Assembly (NCBI GenBank): GCA_031282465.1
Contig: JAITDR010000001.1
Coordinates: 1-5,126, forward strand
Direction: 5' to 3'
Origin: Desulfovibrio sp.
Lineage (GTDB): Bacteria > Desulfobacterota > Desulfovibrionia > Desulfovibrionales > Desulfovibrionaceae
DNA length: 5,126 nucleotides
The notes under the pieces were generated by a model. It was not told the DNA's origin. It saw only the letters and a program-made list of their open reading frames with translations, and searched no databases. This document shows, piece after piece, positions 1 to 5,126 of the stretch. Position 1 is the stretch's first letter. Each line of letters opens with the position of its first letter. The position numbers and the translations under genes were made by a program.

Positions 1-815
1 GCCAGCAATGCGGCTTCCAGACTCGGGTACGCATCCGTGGGCGCGGTGGGTGGAGCCACCTGCCCGGGATCCCGCCCGGTAAGGCGCACATAGTTGGCAA
101 CGGCCACATCCAAAGCGGCGCGGCTTTCGGTCAGCGACGCCTCTGTACGTGCCAGACGGCTCTGCGTCTGGGTCACGTCGGCCATGGTCGCCGCCCCCGA
201 CTTGTGACGCTCGAACTGTGAGGCCAGTATGGACCTGTGGTTTTTGACGTTGAGTTCCGCCAGCGCGACGATGCGACGCTGCCGGTAGACTTCGACGTGC
301 GCCAGCACGGCGTCCAGACCTATGCCCTCGGCGTTGTCGTACAGGCGGTTTTCCGCGGAATCAAGGCGCGATTTGCCGATGCGCACCCGGTTGAGCGTTG
401 CGAGACCGTCCCAAATGGTCTGGGAAACCGTGAGGGAGGCTTCGCTGCGGCTGTAATAGTCACGTGTGGTATTGGCGCTTCTGCCTGCGGCTTCGTTGGC
501 TCGCGAGGTGCTGCCGCTCCACTGATCGACGCCCCAGCCGGCGCGCGCGTCAACGCGCGGAAACCAGCCGCTGCGGGCGCGCTGCACATCGTGCTCGGCC
601 GCCTGGCGGTACTCTTGAAAAGATTTCACATTCGGGCTGTACGCCAAGCTGATGGATACCGTTTCCTTGAGCGTTGTCGCAGGGCCCGTCGGAAGCTGAG
701 CAGGCGCGGCCACCTGCCGCCCGGCCGTCCATCCGACCCCCGGCCAAATCAACATTGCGGCCAGCACCACGGCCGGAAACCACGGCGCCCGCCTGCTGTA
801 TATGCTTACTCTCAT
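1..815 (-). CDS. TolC-family outer-membrane efflux / type I secretion channel protein (partial, C-terminus beyond window)
   Basis: Outer-membrane factor of the TolC family: a trimeric channel that spans the outer membrane and periplasm and works with an inner-membrane ABC or RND pump and a periplasmic adaptor. The frame stays open from ATG at 815 to the left edge, giving 271 codons of a family usually about 450-480 residues long. Residues 1 to about 31 look like a Sec signal peptide, with arginines at 2, 8 and 9 and a hydrophobic core from W12 to about W29. The first outer-membrane-efflux repeat runs from about residue 49 (LKETVSISLAYSPNV) to 247. It includes the family signature ending its long coiled-coil helix (SGAATMADVTQTQSRLAR, 206-223). 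PSLEAALL at 264-271 begins the second repeat. The start is fixed by the SD AAGGAA at 821-826, five bases upstream. The signature resembles type I secretion versions (TIGR01844-like), so adaptor and ABC genes may lie beyond the edge; that is inference. Export substrate unknown. Confidence 0.92.
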   Translation of the reverse strand, partial: MRVSIYSRRAPWFPAVVLAAMLIWPGVGWTAGRQVAAPAQLPTGPATTLKETVSISLAYSPNVKSFQEYRQAAEHDVQRARSGWFPRVDARAGWGVDQWSGSTSRANEAAGRSANTTRDYYSRSEASLTVSQTIWDGLATLNRVRIGKSRLDSAENRLYDNAEGIGLDAVLAHVEVYRQRRIVALAELNVKNHRSILASQFERHKSGAATMADVTQTQSRLARTEASLTESRAALDVAVANYVRLTGRDPGQVAPPTAPTDAYPSLEAALL

Positions 816-820
816 AAAAA

Positions 821-908
821 TTCCTTCGGTCGTTCTGCCGCCGCCGAACGGGTTCGTCCTGCCCGCAACGACGACACGGCACGGCGATATGCTTCCTTGC
901 GTATCGCC
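821..908 (-). promoter_or_regulatory. tolC 5' UTR with hairpins presenting GGA; possible CsrA/RsmA-type site
   Basis: In the tolC transcript, arms at 899-908 (GGCGATACGC) and 883-892 (GCATATCGCC) pair with one C-A mismatch around the six-base loop AAGGAA (893-898). This fits the ANGGAN hexaloop preferred by CsrA/RsmA proteins, and the local sequence CAAGGAAG fits CANGGANG. A second small hairpin (CGGG 862-865 with CCCG 849-852) holds another GGA in its loop. A third GGA lies in the tolC SD, AAGGAA at 821-826. One site in a 5' hairpin plus one on the SD is the classic layout for CsrA repression of translation. The stems and motifs are visible; the link to CsrA is inference. A simple mRNA-stabilising 5' hairpin is the alternative. 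Confidence 0.45.
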
Positions 909-920
909 TGAGATCAAGTC

Positions 921-949
921 GATGTAAAAATTCCGTCACTCTACGTCAA
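921..949 (-). promoter_or_regulatory. Candidate sigma70 promoter for the tolC-family gene
   Basis: On the minus strand TTGACG (944-949, 5/6 to consensus) is followed after exactly 17 bases by TACATC (921-926, 3/6). Transcription would begin near 914, just before the 5' UTR hairpin, leaving a leader of about 100 bases. A second candidate lies further up (see 1020-1049). Confidence 0.4.
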
Positions 950-1019
950 AGCGGAATTCAGCGTTTCGTTATTTTCTACGCCCTACACCTCACTTGTGTT
1001 CTCTGTGCGCGTTAGAACC

Positions 1020-1049
1020 ATTCCAACCATAAAGTCCTCGGTCTGTCAA
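1020..1049 (-). promoter_or_regulatory. Alternative distal promoter candidate toward tolC
   Basis: A perfect TTGACA (1044-1049, minus strand) is followed after 18 bases by TGGAAT (1020-1025), which matches TATAAT at four positions but lacks the key second A. A direct repeat of AACCAT with a 9-bp period (1016-1021 and 1025-1030, plus strand) overlaps the -10 and could be a regulator contact. This is weaker overall than the candidate at 921-949. Confidence 0.25.
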
Positions 1050-1060
1050 GGGGTCATGAG

Positions 1061-1165
1061 CCGAAAAATGTAAACTAATCGAGCATATTTGCTGATTTTT
1101 CGCTATGTATATAAAATATCATGACTTTTTCTTGAAAATTTTTATATTTTTTTTAAAAAATTTTT
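1061..1165. other. AT-rich island in the divergent intergenic region
   Basis: Only 21 of 105 bases are G or C, against about 60% in the flanks, and 1135-1165 is 31 consecutive A/T bases. It contains A-tracts and the palindrome TTTTTTAAAAAA. Such tracts commonly act as curved DNA, UP elements, or targets of nucleoid-associated or silencing proteins. No ORF of note lies here. It sits centrally between the two divergent genes, so it could affect both. Confidence 0.6.
1089..1117 (+). promoter_or_regulatory. Candidate rightward promoter in the AT-rich island
   Basis: TTGCTG (1089-1094, 3/6) and TAAAAT (1112-1117, 5/6) are separated by 17 bases. If used, the carrier gene at 1620 would have a leader of about 500 bases. 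The AT-rich setting makes chance -10 matches likely, so this is tentative. Confidence 0.25.
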
Positions 1166-1211
1166 CACTCCCGACTCTTGCGCTTCTTTACCGCATTTGA
1201 AGTCGGTTCCA

Positions 1212-1237
1212 CGTCAACCGCATCCGTAGGGTTGACG
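1212..1237. promoter_or_regulatory. Operator-like inverted repeat CGTCAACC-N10-GGTTGACG
   Basis: Two perfect 8-bp half-sites are separated by 10 bp (1212-1219 and 1230-1237), the geometry expected of a dimeric repressor or activator. The right half contains TTGACG, a 5/6 match to a -35 element reading toward the carrier gene, though the best -10 at the right distance (CAATAT, 1256-1261, spacer 18) is poor. The dyad and its coordinates are directly visible; operator function and the regulator are inferred. Confidence 0.45.
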
Positions 1238-1557
1238 AAGGCACGGAACTCTCGGCAATATGTCGTTACGAGATACTAAAAACTTTGTTGGGCAATATGG
1301 GAGCGCTTATCGGGCTGCATGCGCTGATCCCGGCCGAGACGGCCGGGCATGTCTTGCCGAAGCGCGGCGCAGTCGGTAGTGTGACGTCGGCTGTTCGGGC
1401 GGCAGAAAGCATGCGCATAGAGGATCAAGGCGTCACGGCGACGGGCGGGCGGGAGCAGGACCGCGTCGGAGCTTTGCCCGCAACGGGAAGGCGGGTTCGA
1501 CGTAAGGCACCCGTACCCGGCAGCATGCGGCGCGCGCCGTGACAAGGAGATGCACGA
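1238..1557 (+). other. GC-rich leader region before the carrier gene; no gene I can support
   Basis: This stretch holds several structural elements but no recognisable gene. GGCAATATG occurs as a direct repeat at 1254-1262 and 1291-1299. A 7-bp all-GC hairpin has arms CCCGGCC (1329-1335) and GGCCGGG (1341-1347) with loop GAGAC; no T-run follows it on either strand, so it is not an intrinsic terminator. A 12-bp palindrome CGGCGCGCGCCG lies at 1528-1539, immediately before the SD of the leader ORF. An 81-codon ATG frame (1297-1542) has about 72% G+C at third positions but no clear SD and no family resemblance, so I do not call it. I see no match to a riboswitch class I know. An untranslated leader or a small RNA is possible. 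Confidence 0.35.
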
Positions 1558-1620
1558 ATGGTCCCGATCGGCGCTGTACCTTCAGTATGCCGAGTGCGCC
1601 TTGACGAGGAGATATATTGA
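1558..1620 (+). CDS. 20-residue leader peptide ORF, translationally coupled to the MFS gene
   Basis: ATG at 1558 lies eight bases after a strong SD (AAGGAG, 1544-1549). The frame runs 20 codons to TGA at 1618-1620, whose last base is the A of the MFS start codon (TGATG). This overlap is typical of translational coupling, where ribosomes ending the first ORF restart on the second. The product begins MVPIGAVPSVCRVR and ends in an acidic DEEIY; it has no transmembrane segment and no runs of one amino acid as in amino-acid attenuators. Its start aligns with the MFS start (MGPTGASPAECGLR, 7/14 identical), which suggests a duplication origin. It could be a regulatory upstream ORF, a remnant of an older start site, or untranslated. 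I recognise no family. Confidence 0.45.
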   Translation: MVPIGAVPSVCRVRLDEEIY

Positions 1621-1622
1621 TG
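1606..1622 (+). promoter_or_regulatory. SD and start choice of the MFS gene
   Basis: GAGGAG (1606-1611) precedes ATG 1620 by eight bases. A TTG directly before it (1617-1619) is in frame and could be read as a start, but it would have only a five-base spacer. The ATG is preferred because it is the better codon, has the same spacing as the duplicated upstream start, and forms the TGATG overlap. Confidence 0.75.
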
Positions 1623-3002
1623 GGTCCGACCGGCGCTTCCCCGGCCGAGTGCGGGTTACGCCCCCCCGAAGCGTACTACCGCCGCAGCCTGAATGTGCTG
1701 TTTTTCATCTTCGGCCTGAATTTCGCCGCGTGGGCGTCGCGTATTCCGGACGTGCAGCGCGCGCTCGACCTGAACGATGCCGAACTCGGAACCGCGCTTT
1801 TCGGAGCGCCTCTGGGGCAGCTACCCTGCATGCTTGCGGCGGGCTTTCTGGTCAACCGCTTCGGCAGCCGGGTCATCCTGGCCGCGGGTCTGGCCCTGAA
1901 CATCCTTTCTCTGGCCTGCCTGGGGTTTGCCGAATCCTTTCGGACGCTTTTTATCAGCCTCACCGTTTTCGGCATCAGCAGCAATCTTTTTGATATCGCC
2001 CTCAATACCCAGGCCGTGCTGGTGGAAAAACTCCACAAACGCAGCATCATGGCGTCGTTTCACGGATTCTGGAGCCTGGGAGGCATGGCGGGAGGCCTGC
2101 TCGGCGGTGTTCTGGCCTACATGGGCATCGGGCCCGGAGCGCATTTTCTCGGCATCGGCATCCCGGCGGCCGCATGTTGGGCGGCGTTGCGCTCCCGGCT
2201 CGTACCCTGCGATTCCCTGCAAGGCCCTCCGGCAGACAAGGGAATCGGGCACCAACAAGCATGCACGCCCCCCGCGGGCAGCGCAAATCTTGCCGACCTC
2301 GACGGACCGGACCGGGCAAAGCCCGTACGCGGACTTGCGCACGAGCAAGTCTTCGCCGTCCTCCCGGCAGAGGTCCAAGCGGCAAAGCCTGTGCGCGGCT
2401 GTGCGCACGAGCGGGCACCCGCCCCGCCGGCGCCCCGCAGGTCGCGCCTTGTCCGGCCGGACGGTCTGATTCTTCTGCTGGCGCTGGTGGCTTTCGGAAA
2501 CATGGCCGCCGAAGGCACGATGTACGACTGGATTGCCGTGTATTTCACCGGCGTGTTGCAAGCGCCCGAAGCACTCACCCGACTGGGTTACATTGTCTGT
2601 ATGGGGGCCATGGTGACGGCCCGCTTTCTGGCCGACAATTTCATCACGCGTTTGGGCGCGATAAAGGTGCTTCAGGCCGGCGCCGTCCTGATGTGCTGCG
2701 GTTTTGCATTGCTTATAATCCCGGCAGGCATAGTCCCGGCCACTCTGGGAGCGGCTCTGATCGGTTTCGGCATGGCTTCCGGCATCCCCATCTGCTACAG
2801 TCTGGCCGGGCGGTCGAAAACAATCCCGCCGAGCATCGCCATTTCACTGGTGGTGTTCATCAGCTTCAGCGGCTTCATGCTTTGCCCTCCGCTGATCGGC
2901 TGCCTTTCCCACGCCGTCGGCCTGCGTTCGGCCTTCATACCCATGGCGGCTCTGAGTTTCGCCGTCATCCTGACGGCGCCTCTGCTGAAAAAGAAACTGT
3001 GA
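1620..3002 (+). CDS. MFS transporter, YbjJ / fucose-permease-like, with enlarged central loop
   Basis: A 460-residue inner-membrane carrier of the major facilitator superfamily; substrate unknown, with sugars or small metabolites the usual guess for this branch. It resembles E. coli YbjJ as I recall it: AAWASRIPDVQRAL (36-49), the loop 2-3 motif GFLVNRFGSR (75-84, a variant of MFS motif A), FHGFWSLGGMAGG (147-159) and AAEGTMYDW (296-304). TM1-6 occupy about 24-190 and TM7-12 about 281-456, ending KKKL on the cytoplasmic side. YbjJ has about 400 residues; most of the extra length is the loop between TM6 and TM7, about residues 191-280, which is rich in Pro, Ala and Arg and carries an in-frame repeat. 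The gene begins on the TGA of a 20-codon leader ORF and faces away from tolC. It ends 136 bp from the convergent murA end. Confidence 0.88.
   Translation: MGPTGASPAECGLRPPEAYYRRSLNVLFFIFGLNFAAWASRIPDVQRALDLNDAELGTALFGAPLGQLPCMLAAGFLVNRFGSRVILAAGLALNILSLACLGFAESFRTLFISLTVFGISSNLFDIALNTQAVLVEKLHKRSIMASFHGFWSLGGMAGGLLGGVLAYMGIGPGAHFLGIGIPAAACWAALRSRLVPCDSLQGPPADKGIGHQQACTPPAGSANLADLDGPDRAKPVRGLAHEQVFAVLPAEVQAAKPVRGCAHERAPAPPAPRRSRLVRPDGLILLLALVAFGNMAAEGTMYDWIAVYFTGVLQAPEALTRLGYIVCMGAMVTARFLADNFITRLGAIKVLQAGAVLMCCGFALLIIPAGIVPATLGAALIGFGMASGIPICYSLAGRSKTIPPSIAISLVVFISFSGFMLCPPLIGCLSHAVGLRSAFIPMAALSFAVILTAPLLKKKL
2210..2247. repeat. Inverted repeat inside the MFS central-loop coding region
   Basis: Perfect 9-bp arms CGATTCCCT (2210-2218) and AGGGAATCG (2239-2247) flank a 20-base spacer. 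They lie at the start of the segment encoding the enlarged cytoplasmic loop (residues about 197-210). Dyads of this kind mark palindromic elements but may also occur by chance. Confidence 0.5.
2315..2412 (+). repeat. In-frame 32-bp direct repeat encoding AKPVRG-x-AHE
   Basis: Copies at 2315-2346 and 2381-2412 match at 27 of 32 bases with a 66-bp (22-codon) period, so both are read in the same frame. They encode AKPVRGLAHEQ (233-243) and AKPVRGCAHER (255-265) in the hydrophilic loop between TM6 and TM7. Both contain hairpin potential. In copy 1, CGGGC-AAA-GCCCG (2313-2325) is followed by GACTTGC (2332-2338) with GCAAGTC (2345-2351). In copy 2, GTGCGC (2391-2396) can pair with GCGCAC (2403-2408). 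This suggests a small repetitive element expanded inside the gene. Confidence 0.6.
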
Positions 3003-3138
3003 TGCAACGCACATCCGTCTTCGTCTGCCGGGTGACTCCGCCCCGAAGGAGGCCGGCGCGGATTACTTCTCTTACCGGCTTTTTCGTACACATGACGGTT
3101 AAGGAAACGCTGTATTATTCTTTTTGCGGGGACGCCGC
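3003..3138. terminator. Convergent gap between MFS gene and murA; only a weak terminator candidate
   Basis: For the MFS transcript, GCCGG (3052-3056) can pair with CCGGC (3075-3079), followed by five T (3080-3084). The stem is only 5 bp and the loop 18 bases, so it is a poor intrinsic terminator. For murA, a short GCGG/CCGC stem just after the stop is not followed by T. I see no ORF here. Confidence 0.25.
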
Positions 3139-4392
3139 TCAAACACGCCGAATGCGCGCCCCGGCGGCTTCAAGCTTGTGTTCGATGCGCTCATAGCCTC
3201 GGTCCAGATGATAGATGCGCTGCACCCTGGTCGTTCCGGAAGCGGCAAGACCGGCCAGCACCAGCGATACCCCGGCCCTGAGGTCCGAGGCCATGACCGG
3301 GGCGCCGGTCAGGGCCGGTACGCCCCGGATGACGGCCCGGGACCCGGAAAGACGAATGTCCGCGCCCATGCGCACAAGTTCCGGCACATGCATGAAACGG
3401 TTTTCAAAAATGGTTTCCTCCACAGTGCCGGAGCCTTCGGCCAAGGTCATGAGCGCCATGATCTGGGCCTGCATGTCGGTCGGAAAGCCGGGATAGGGTC
3501 TGGTCGTCACGTCCACGCAGCGCAGTTTCCCGTTGCGGCGCACGCTTACGCCGCCGGCGTGCGGATCGACGGTGACGCCCGTTTCACCCAGCTTGGTCAC
3601 AACGGCCGTGATTTCCTCCACGGGACAGCCGATGATGTCGCAATTTCCGCCGGTTATGGCCGCTGCCGTCAGGAAGGTACCGGCCTCCACCCGGTCCGGC
3701 ATGACCCTGTACTCGCAGCCGCGCAGGGAGGCGACACCGCGAATATGCACGGTATCCGTGCCCTGGCCGGAAATTTTCGCGCCGCAGGCGTTGAGAAAGT
3801 TCGCCAGGTCCGTGATTTCCGGTTCCCGCGCGCAGTTGCGCAGCATGGTTTCGCCTTCGGCCTGCACGGCAGCCATGATCAGGTGCTCGGTGCCGCCCAC
3901 GGTCGGAAAATCGAAGGTGATGTCCGCGCCGCGCAGGCCCGAGCAGCGTCCGATGATGTAGCCGGACTCCAGCTCCAGCCGCGCCCCCATTTTTTCCAGC
4001 GCCCTTGTGTGTTGCTCGACCGGACGCGCCCCTATGGCGCAGCCTCCCGGCAGGGCTACCCTGGCGAACCCCAGACGGGCGAGGAGCGGGCCGAGCACAA
4101 GCACCGAGGCGCGCATGGTCTTGACCAGCTCATAGGGGGCCTCGCCGGTCAGGGGGCCGCTTTCCACGCGTACGGAGTGCCCTTCCGCATCCGTAAACGC
4201 CGCAGGTCGCCCCAGCACGCGGAGCAGGGCGATGGTGGTGGCTATGTCGCGCAGGCGCGGGACATTATGAAAAACGGCGGGTGAATCCAAAAGTATGGAA
4301 GAGAACAGTATGGGCAGGGCGGCGTTTTTGGAACCGCTTATGTGGATGCTTCCGCTCAGGGGCACGCCGCCTTCAATCAATAATTCCTGCAT
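3139..4392 (-). CDS. murA: UDP-N-acetylglucosamine 1-carboxyvinyltransferase
   Basis: MurA transfers enolpyruvyl from phosphoenolpyruvate to UDP-GlcNAc, the first committed step of peptidoglycan synthesis, in the cytoplasm. The 417-residue product is close to the 419 of E. coli and co-linear with it throughout. Key residues are present: K22 and N23 in [12 protein letters not shown]118 in [12 protein letters not shown], equivalent to E. coli Cys115, the residue alkylated by fosfomycin; R123 (Arg120); D306 in [10 protein letters not shown] (Asp305); and R398 in [11 protein letters not shown] (Arg397). Because the loop residue is Cys rather than Asp, the enzyme itself should be the fosfomycin-sensitive type. 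ATG 4392 follows AGAGGA (4397-4402) and gives the usual N-terminus. It lies 113 bp after the upstream same-strand gene with its own promoter candidate, so it may be transcribed separately. Confidence 0.98.
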   Translation of the reverse strand: MQELLIEGGVPLSGSIHISGSKNAALPILFSSILLDSPAVFHNVPRLRDIATTIALLRVLGRPAAFTDAEGHSVRVESGPLTGEAPYELVKTMRASVLVLGPLLARLGFARVALPGGCAIGARPVEQHTRALEKMGARLELESGYIIGRCSGLRGADITFDFPTVGGTEHLIMAAVQAEGETMLRNCAREPEITDLANFLNACGAKISGQGTDTVHIRGVASLRGCEYRVMPDRVEAGTFLTAAAITGGNCDIIGCPVEEITAVVTKLGETGVTVDPHAGGVSVRRNGKLRCVDVTTRPYPGFPTDMQAQIMALMTLAEGSGTVEETIFENRFMHVPELVRMGADIRLSGSRAVIRGVPALTGAPVMASDLRAGVSLVLAGLAASGTTRVQRIYHLDRGYERIEHKLEAAGARIRRV

Positions 4393-4441
4393 ACTATCCT
4401 CTGTCCCTTCGTTTGAAACATGCCGGGCCGACTTTCTCCAA

Positions 4442-4471
4442 GGTGTATTTACAAAACCTGGATAAAGTCAA
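4442..4471 (-). promoter_or_regulatory. Candidate sigma70 promoter for murA
   Basis: On the minus strand TTGACT (4466-4471, 5/6) is followed after 18 bases by TACACC (4442-4447, 3/6). Transcription would start near 4435, about 43 bases before the murA ATG. The locally AT-rich 113-bp gap (4393-4505) supports a promoter; I see no terminator for the upstream gene in it. Confidence 0.4.
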
Positions 4472-4505
4472 GAGATTGTTTAGAGTAACTCAACAGCTTC
4501 GCCGT

Positions 4506-5126
4506 TCAGTCGAACATCCGGTTTTTTTTCACCCTGCACCAAGCGACAAAGTCCGGAAATCCCTTCATCAACAAGTGCCTGGCATGAGCTTCCACCTTGT
4601 TGTAACTGTACGCGCGCATTTTACCGGTGCCGCCCCAGTGGGTCAGGTAGCGCCCCACAGCAAAATTGTACGCGCGCAGGCCGCGGCGGTTCAGTTCTCT
4701 GAACCAGGGCACGGCTATATCCAAGGCAATCGGGCCGCACTGCTCATAGGCCCCGAAAGGCAGGATATCGCCTTCGGGGATTACCAGGGGGCGAGTCTGT
4801 TCCACATCCACCAGACAGCCCCATTCATTAACGCGGCATTCCGGCAGGGGCCAGGCGCAGTCGCGGTAATGTTCGTCCCAACCCAGCCGGTACGGCCGCA
4901 CAAAGCGGCCCGTCGCGAGCGCGGCGTCGTACAATGCCTCAAGTCCGGCGAAATCGGGCCGGAAATCCCCGTAAGCATCCGGGGAACAAGGGTAGGCAAA
5001 GCCGGCAAGCCGCGCCGTTTCCGCATCCGCGGCCGGGCAGTTCCAGCATTGGCCGATGCTGCCCGCGGCAAAGCCGTCGCCGATTTTCCCAAGCAGCGCG
5101 CCGATGATGTCCGCCTTGATCAGAAC
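4506..5126 (-). CDS. Protein of uncertain function, possibly glycosyltransferase-like (partial, N-terminus beyond window)
   Basis: The frame is open from the right edge for 206 codons to TGA at 4506-4508; the start lies outside. I cannot name the family securely. Visible features are a hydrophobic start (VLIKADIIGALLGKI), then SIGQCWNCP (23-31), RLGWDEHY (80-87), a NEWGCLVDVE block (100-109), ILPFGAYEQCGPIALDIAV (121-139), WFRELNRRGLRAYNF (141-155) and YLTHWGGTGK (160-169). The tail is basic (RVKKNRMFD). A block like 'PFG.. GP ..D.. WFR.L..RGLRAYNF' followed by a His-Gly-rich motif recalls the C-terminal half of GT-A (family 2) glycosyltransferases, where a partner helix and a late His sit near the acceptor site; this is impression, not a match. 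Eight cysteines are present (27, 30, 47, 90, 97, 104, 130, 197). No signal peptide or membrane segment is seen in this part. It lies upstream of murA on the same strand. Confidence 0.8.
   Translation of the reverse strand, partial: VLIKADIIGALLGKIGDGFAAGSIGQCWNCPAADAETARLAGFAYPCSPDAYGDFRPDFAGLEALYDAALATGRFVRPYRLGWDEHYRDCAWPLPECRVNEWGCLVDVEQTRPLVIPEGDILPFGAYEQCGPIALDIAVPWFRELNRRGLRAYNFAVGRYLTHWGGTGKMRAYSYNKVEAHARHLLMKGFPDFVAWCRVKKNRMFD

Larger units (their letters stand above)
1540..1637 (+). repeat. Diverged tandem duplication of a ribosome-binding/start region
   Basis: Bases 1540-1575 and 1602-1637 align without gaps at a 62-bp offset, with 27 of 36 positions identical. TGACAAGGAGAT matches TGACGAGGAGAT at 11/12. 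Both copies then have eight bases from the SD to an ATG, and the first six codons match at 15/18. In the first copy the ATG opens the leader ORF; in the second it opens the MFS gene. The similarity continues weakly: the first 14 residues of the two products are identical at seven positions without gaps. GCCGAGTGCG also recurs (1589-1598 and 1644-1653) at a 55-bp offset, so small indels may have followed the duplication. Confidence 0.6.

Noticed and set aside
237..911. Plus-strand frame of 224 codons antisense to the tolC-family gene
   Set aside because: The opposite strand encodes a clear TolC-family protein with signal peptide and signature; this frame has no SD or recognisable motif.
550..939. 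Minus-strand frame of 129 codons starting at 939
   Set aside because: It overlaps the start of the tolC-family gene in another frame, would cross its promoter and SD, and has no recognisable motif.
1329..1347. GC-only hairpin as an intrinsic terminator
   Set aside because: No T-run follows on either strand, so it cannot be a standard Rho-independent terminator.
1276..1545. Minus-strand 89-codon frame in the intergenic leader
   Set aside because: No SD or family resemblance; it is the complement of a GC-rich leader.
1550..1993. Plus-strand frame starting ATG 1550 and running into the MFS gene
   Set aside because: The ATG directly abuts the SD with no usable spacing, and it runs in the wrong frame through a clear transporter.
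2174..3196. Plus-strand 340-codon frame overlapping the MFS gene
   Set aside because: An out-of-frame shadow of the carrier: Arg- and Pro-rich, with no membrane segments, and no SD at its start.
3124..4284. Long plus-strand frame of 386 codons antisense to murA
   Set aside because: It lies almost wholly opposite an unmistakable murA; the product is low in motif content and rich in Gly, His and Arg, as expected of the complement of a GC-rich gene.
4483..4491. GAGTAACTC palindrome after the end of the right-hand gene
   Set aside because: Only 4-bp arms; too short to support as an operator or terminator.
1..5126. CRISPR arrays, tRNA or rRNA genes, insertion sequences, attachment sites
   Set aside because: No regularly spaced repeats, no tRNA-like cloverleaf or rRNA signature, and no transposase frame or terminal inverted repeats with target duplications were seen.

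Overview
The window looks like a GC-rich (by eye about 60% G+C), Gram-negative bacterial chromosome. The evidence is a TolC-type outer-membrane channel, a single-copy-type MurA and good Shine-Dalgarno (SD) sites before every start. The overall style (TolC-type secretion channel, sugar-permease-like MFS carrier, MurA) would fit a Desulfovibrio/Bilophila-like desulfobacterium, but that is only a guess; no taxonomic marker is present.

Layout from left to right. (1) 1-815, minus strand: the first 271 codons of a TolC/type I secretion outer-membrane protein, with its C-terminal half off the left edge. (2) 816-1619: an unusually long divergent intergenic region of about 800 bp. On the tolC side it has a candidate promoter and a 5' UTR whose hairpins place GGA in apical loops, plus a GGA in the SD, which is the pattern of a CsrA/RsmA target. 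In the middle is a 105-bp island of only 20% G+C. On the other side are an operator-like dyad and a long GC-rich leader for the gene to the right. (3) 1558-1620: a 20-codon leader ORF with its own SD; its TGA overlaps the next ATG as TGATG. Its start region looks like a diverged tandem copy of the next gene's start region. (4) 1620-3002, plus strand: an MFS carrier of the YbjJ/fucose-permease-like type, with an enlarged, repeat-containing central loop. (5) 3003-3138: a short convergent gap with at most a weak terminator. (6) 3139-4392, minus strand: murA, complete with all catalytic residues and a candidate promoter. (7) 4506-5126, minus strand: the C-terminal 206 codons of a protein I cannot name securely, possibly glycosyltransferase-like, open at the right edge.

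The genes do not form one pathway. MurA makes a cell-wall precursor in the cytoplasm, the MFS protein sits in the inner membrane and the TolC protein in the outer membrane. The tolC and MFS genes are divergent and share the long regulatory region; MFS and murA converge. The unknown right-hand gene and murA point the same way with a 113-bp gap. The most interesting material is regulatory: the coupled, duplicated leader ORF before the carrier and the CsrA-like 5' UTR of tolC.
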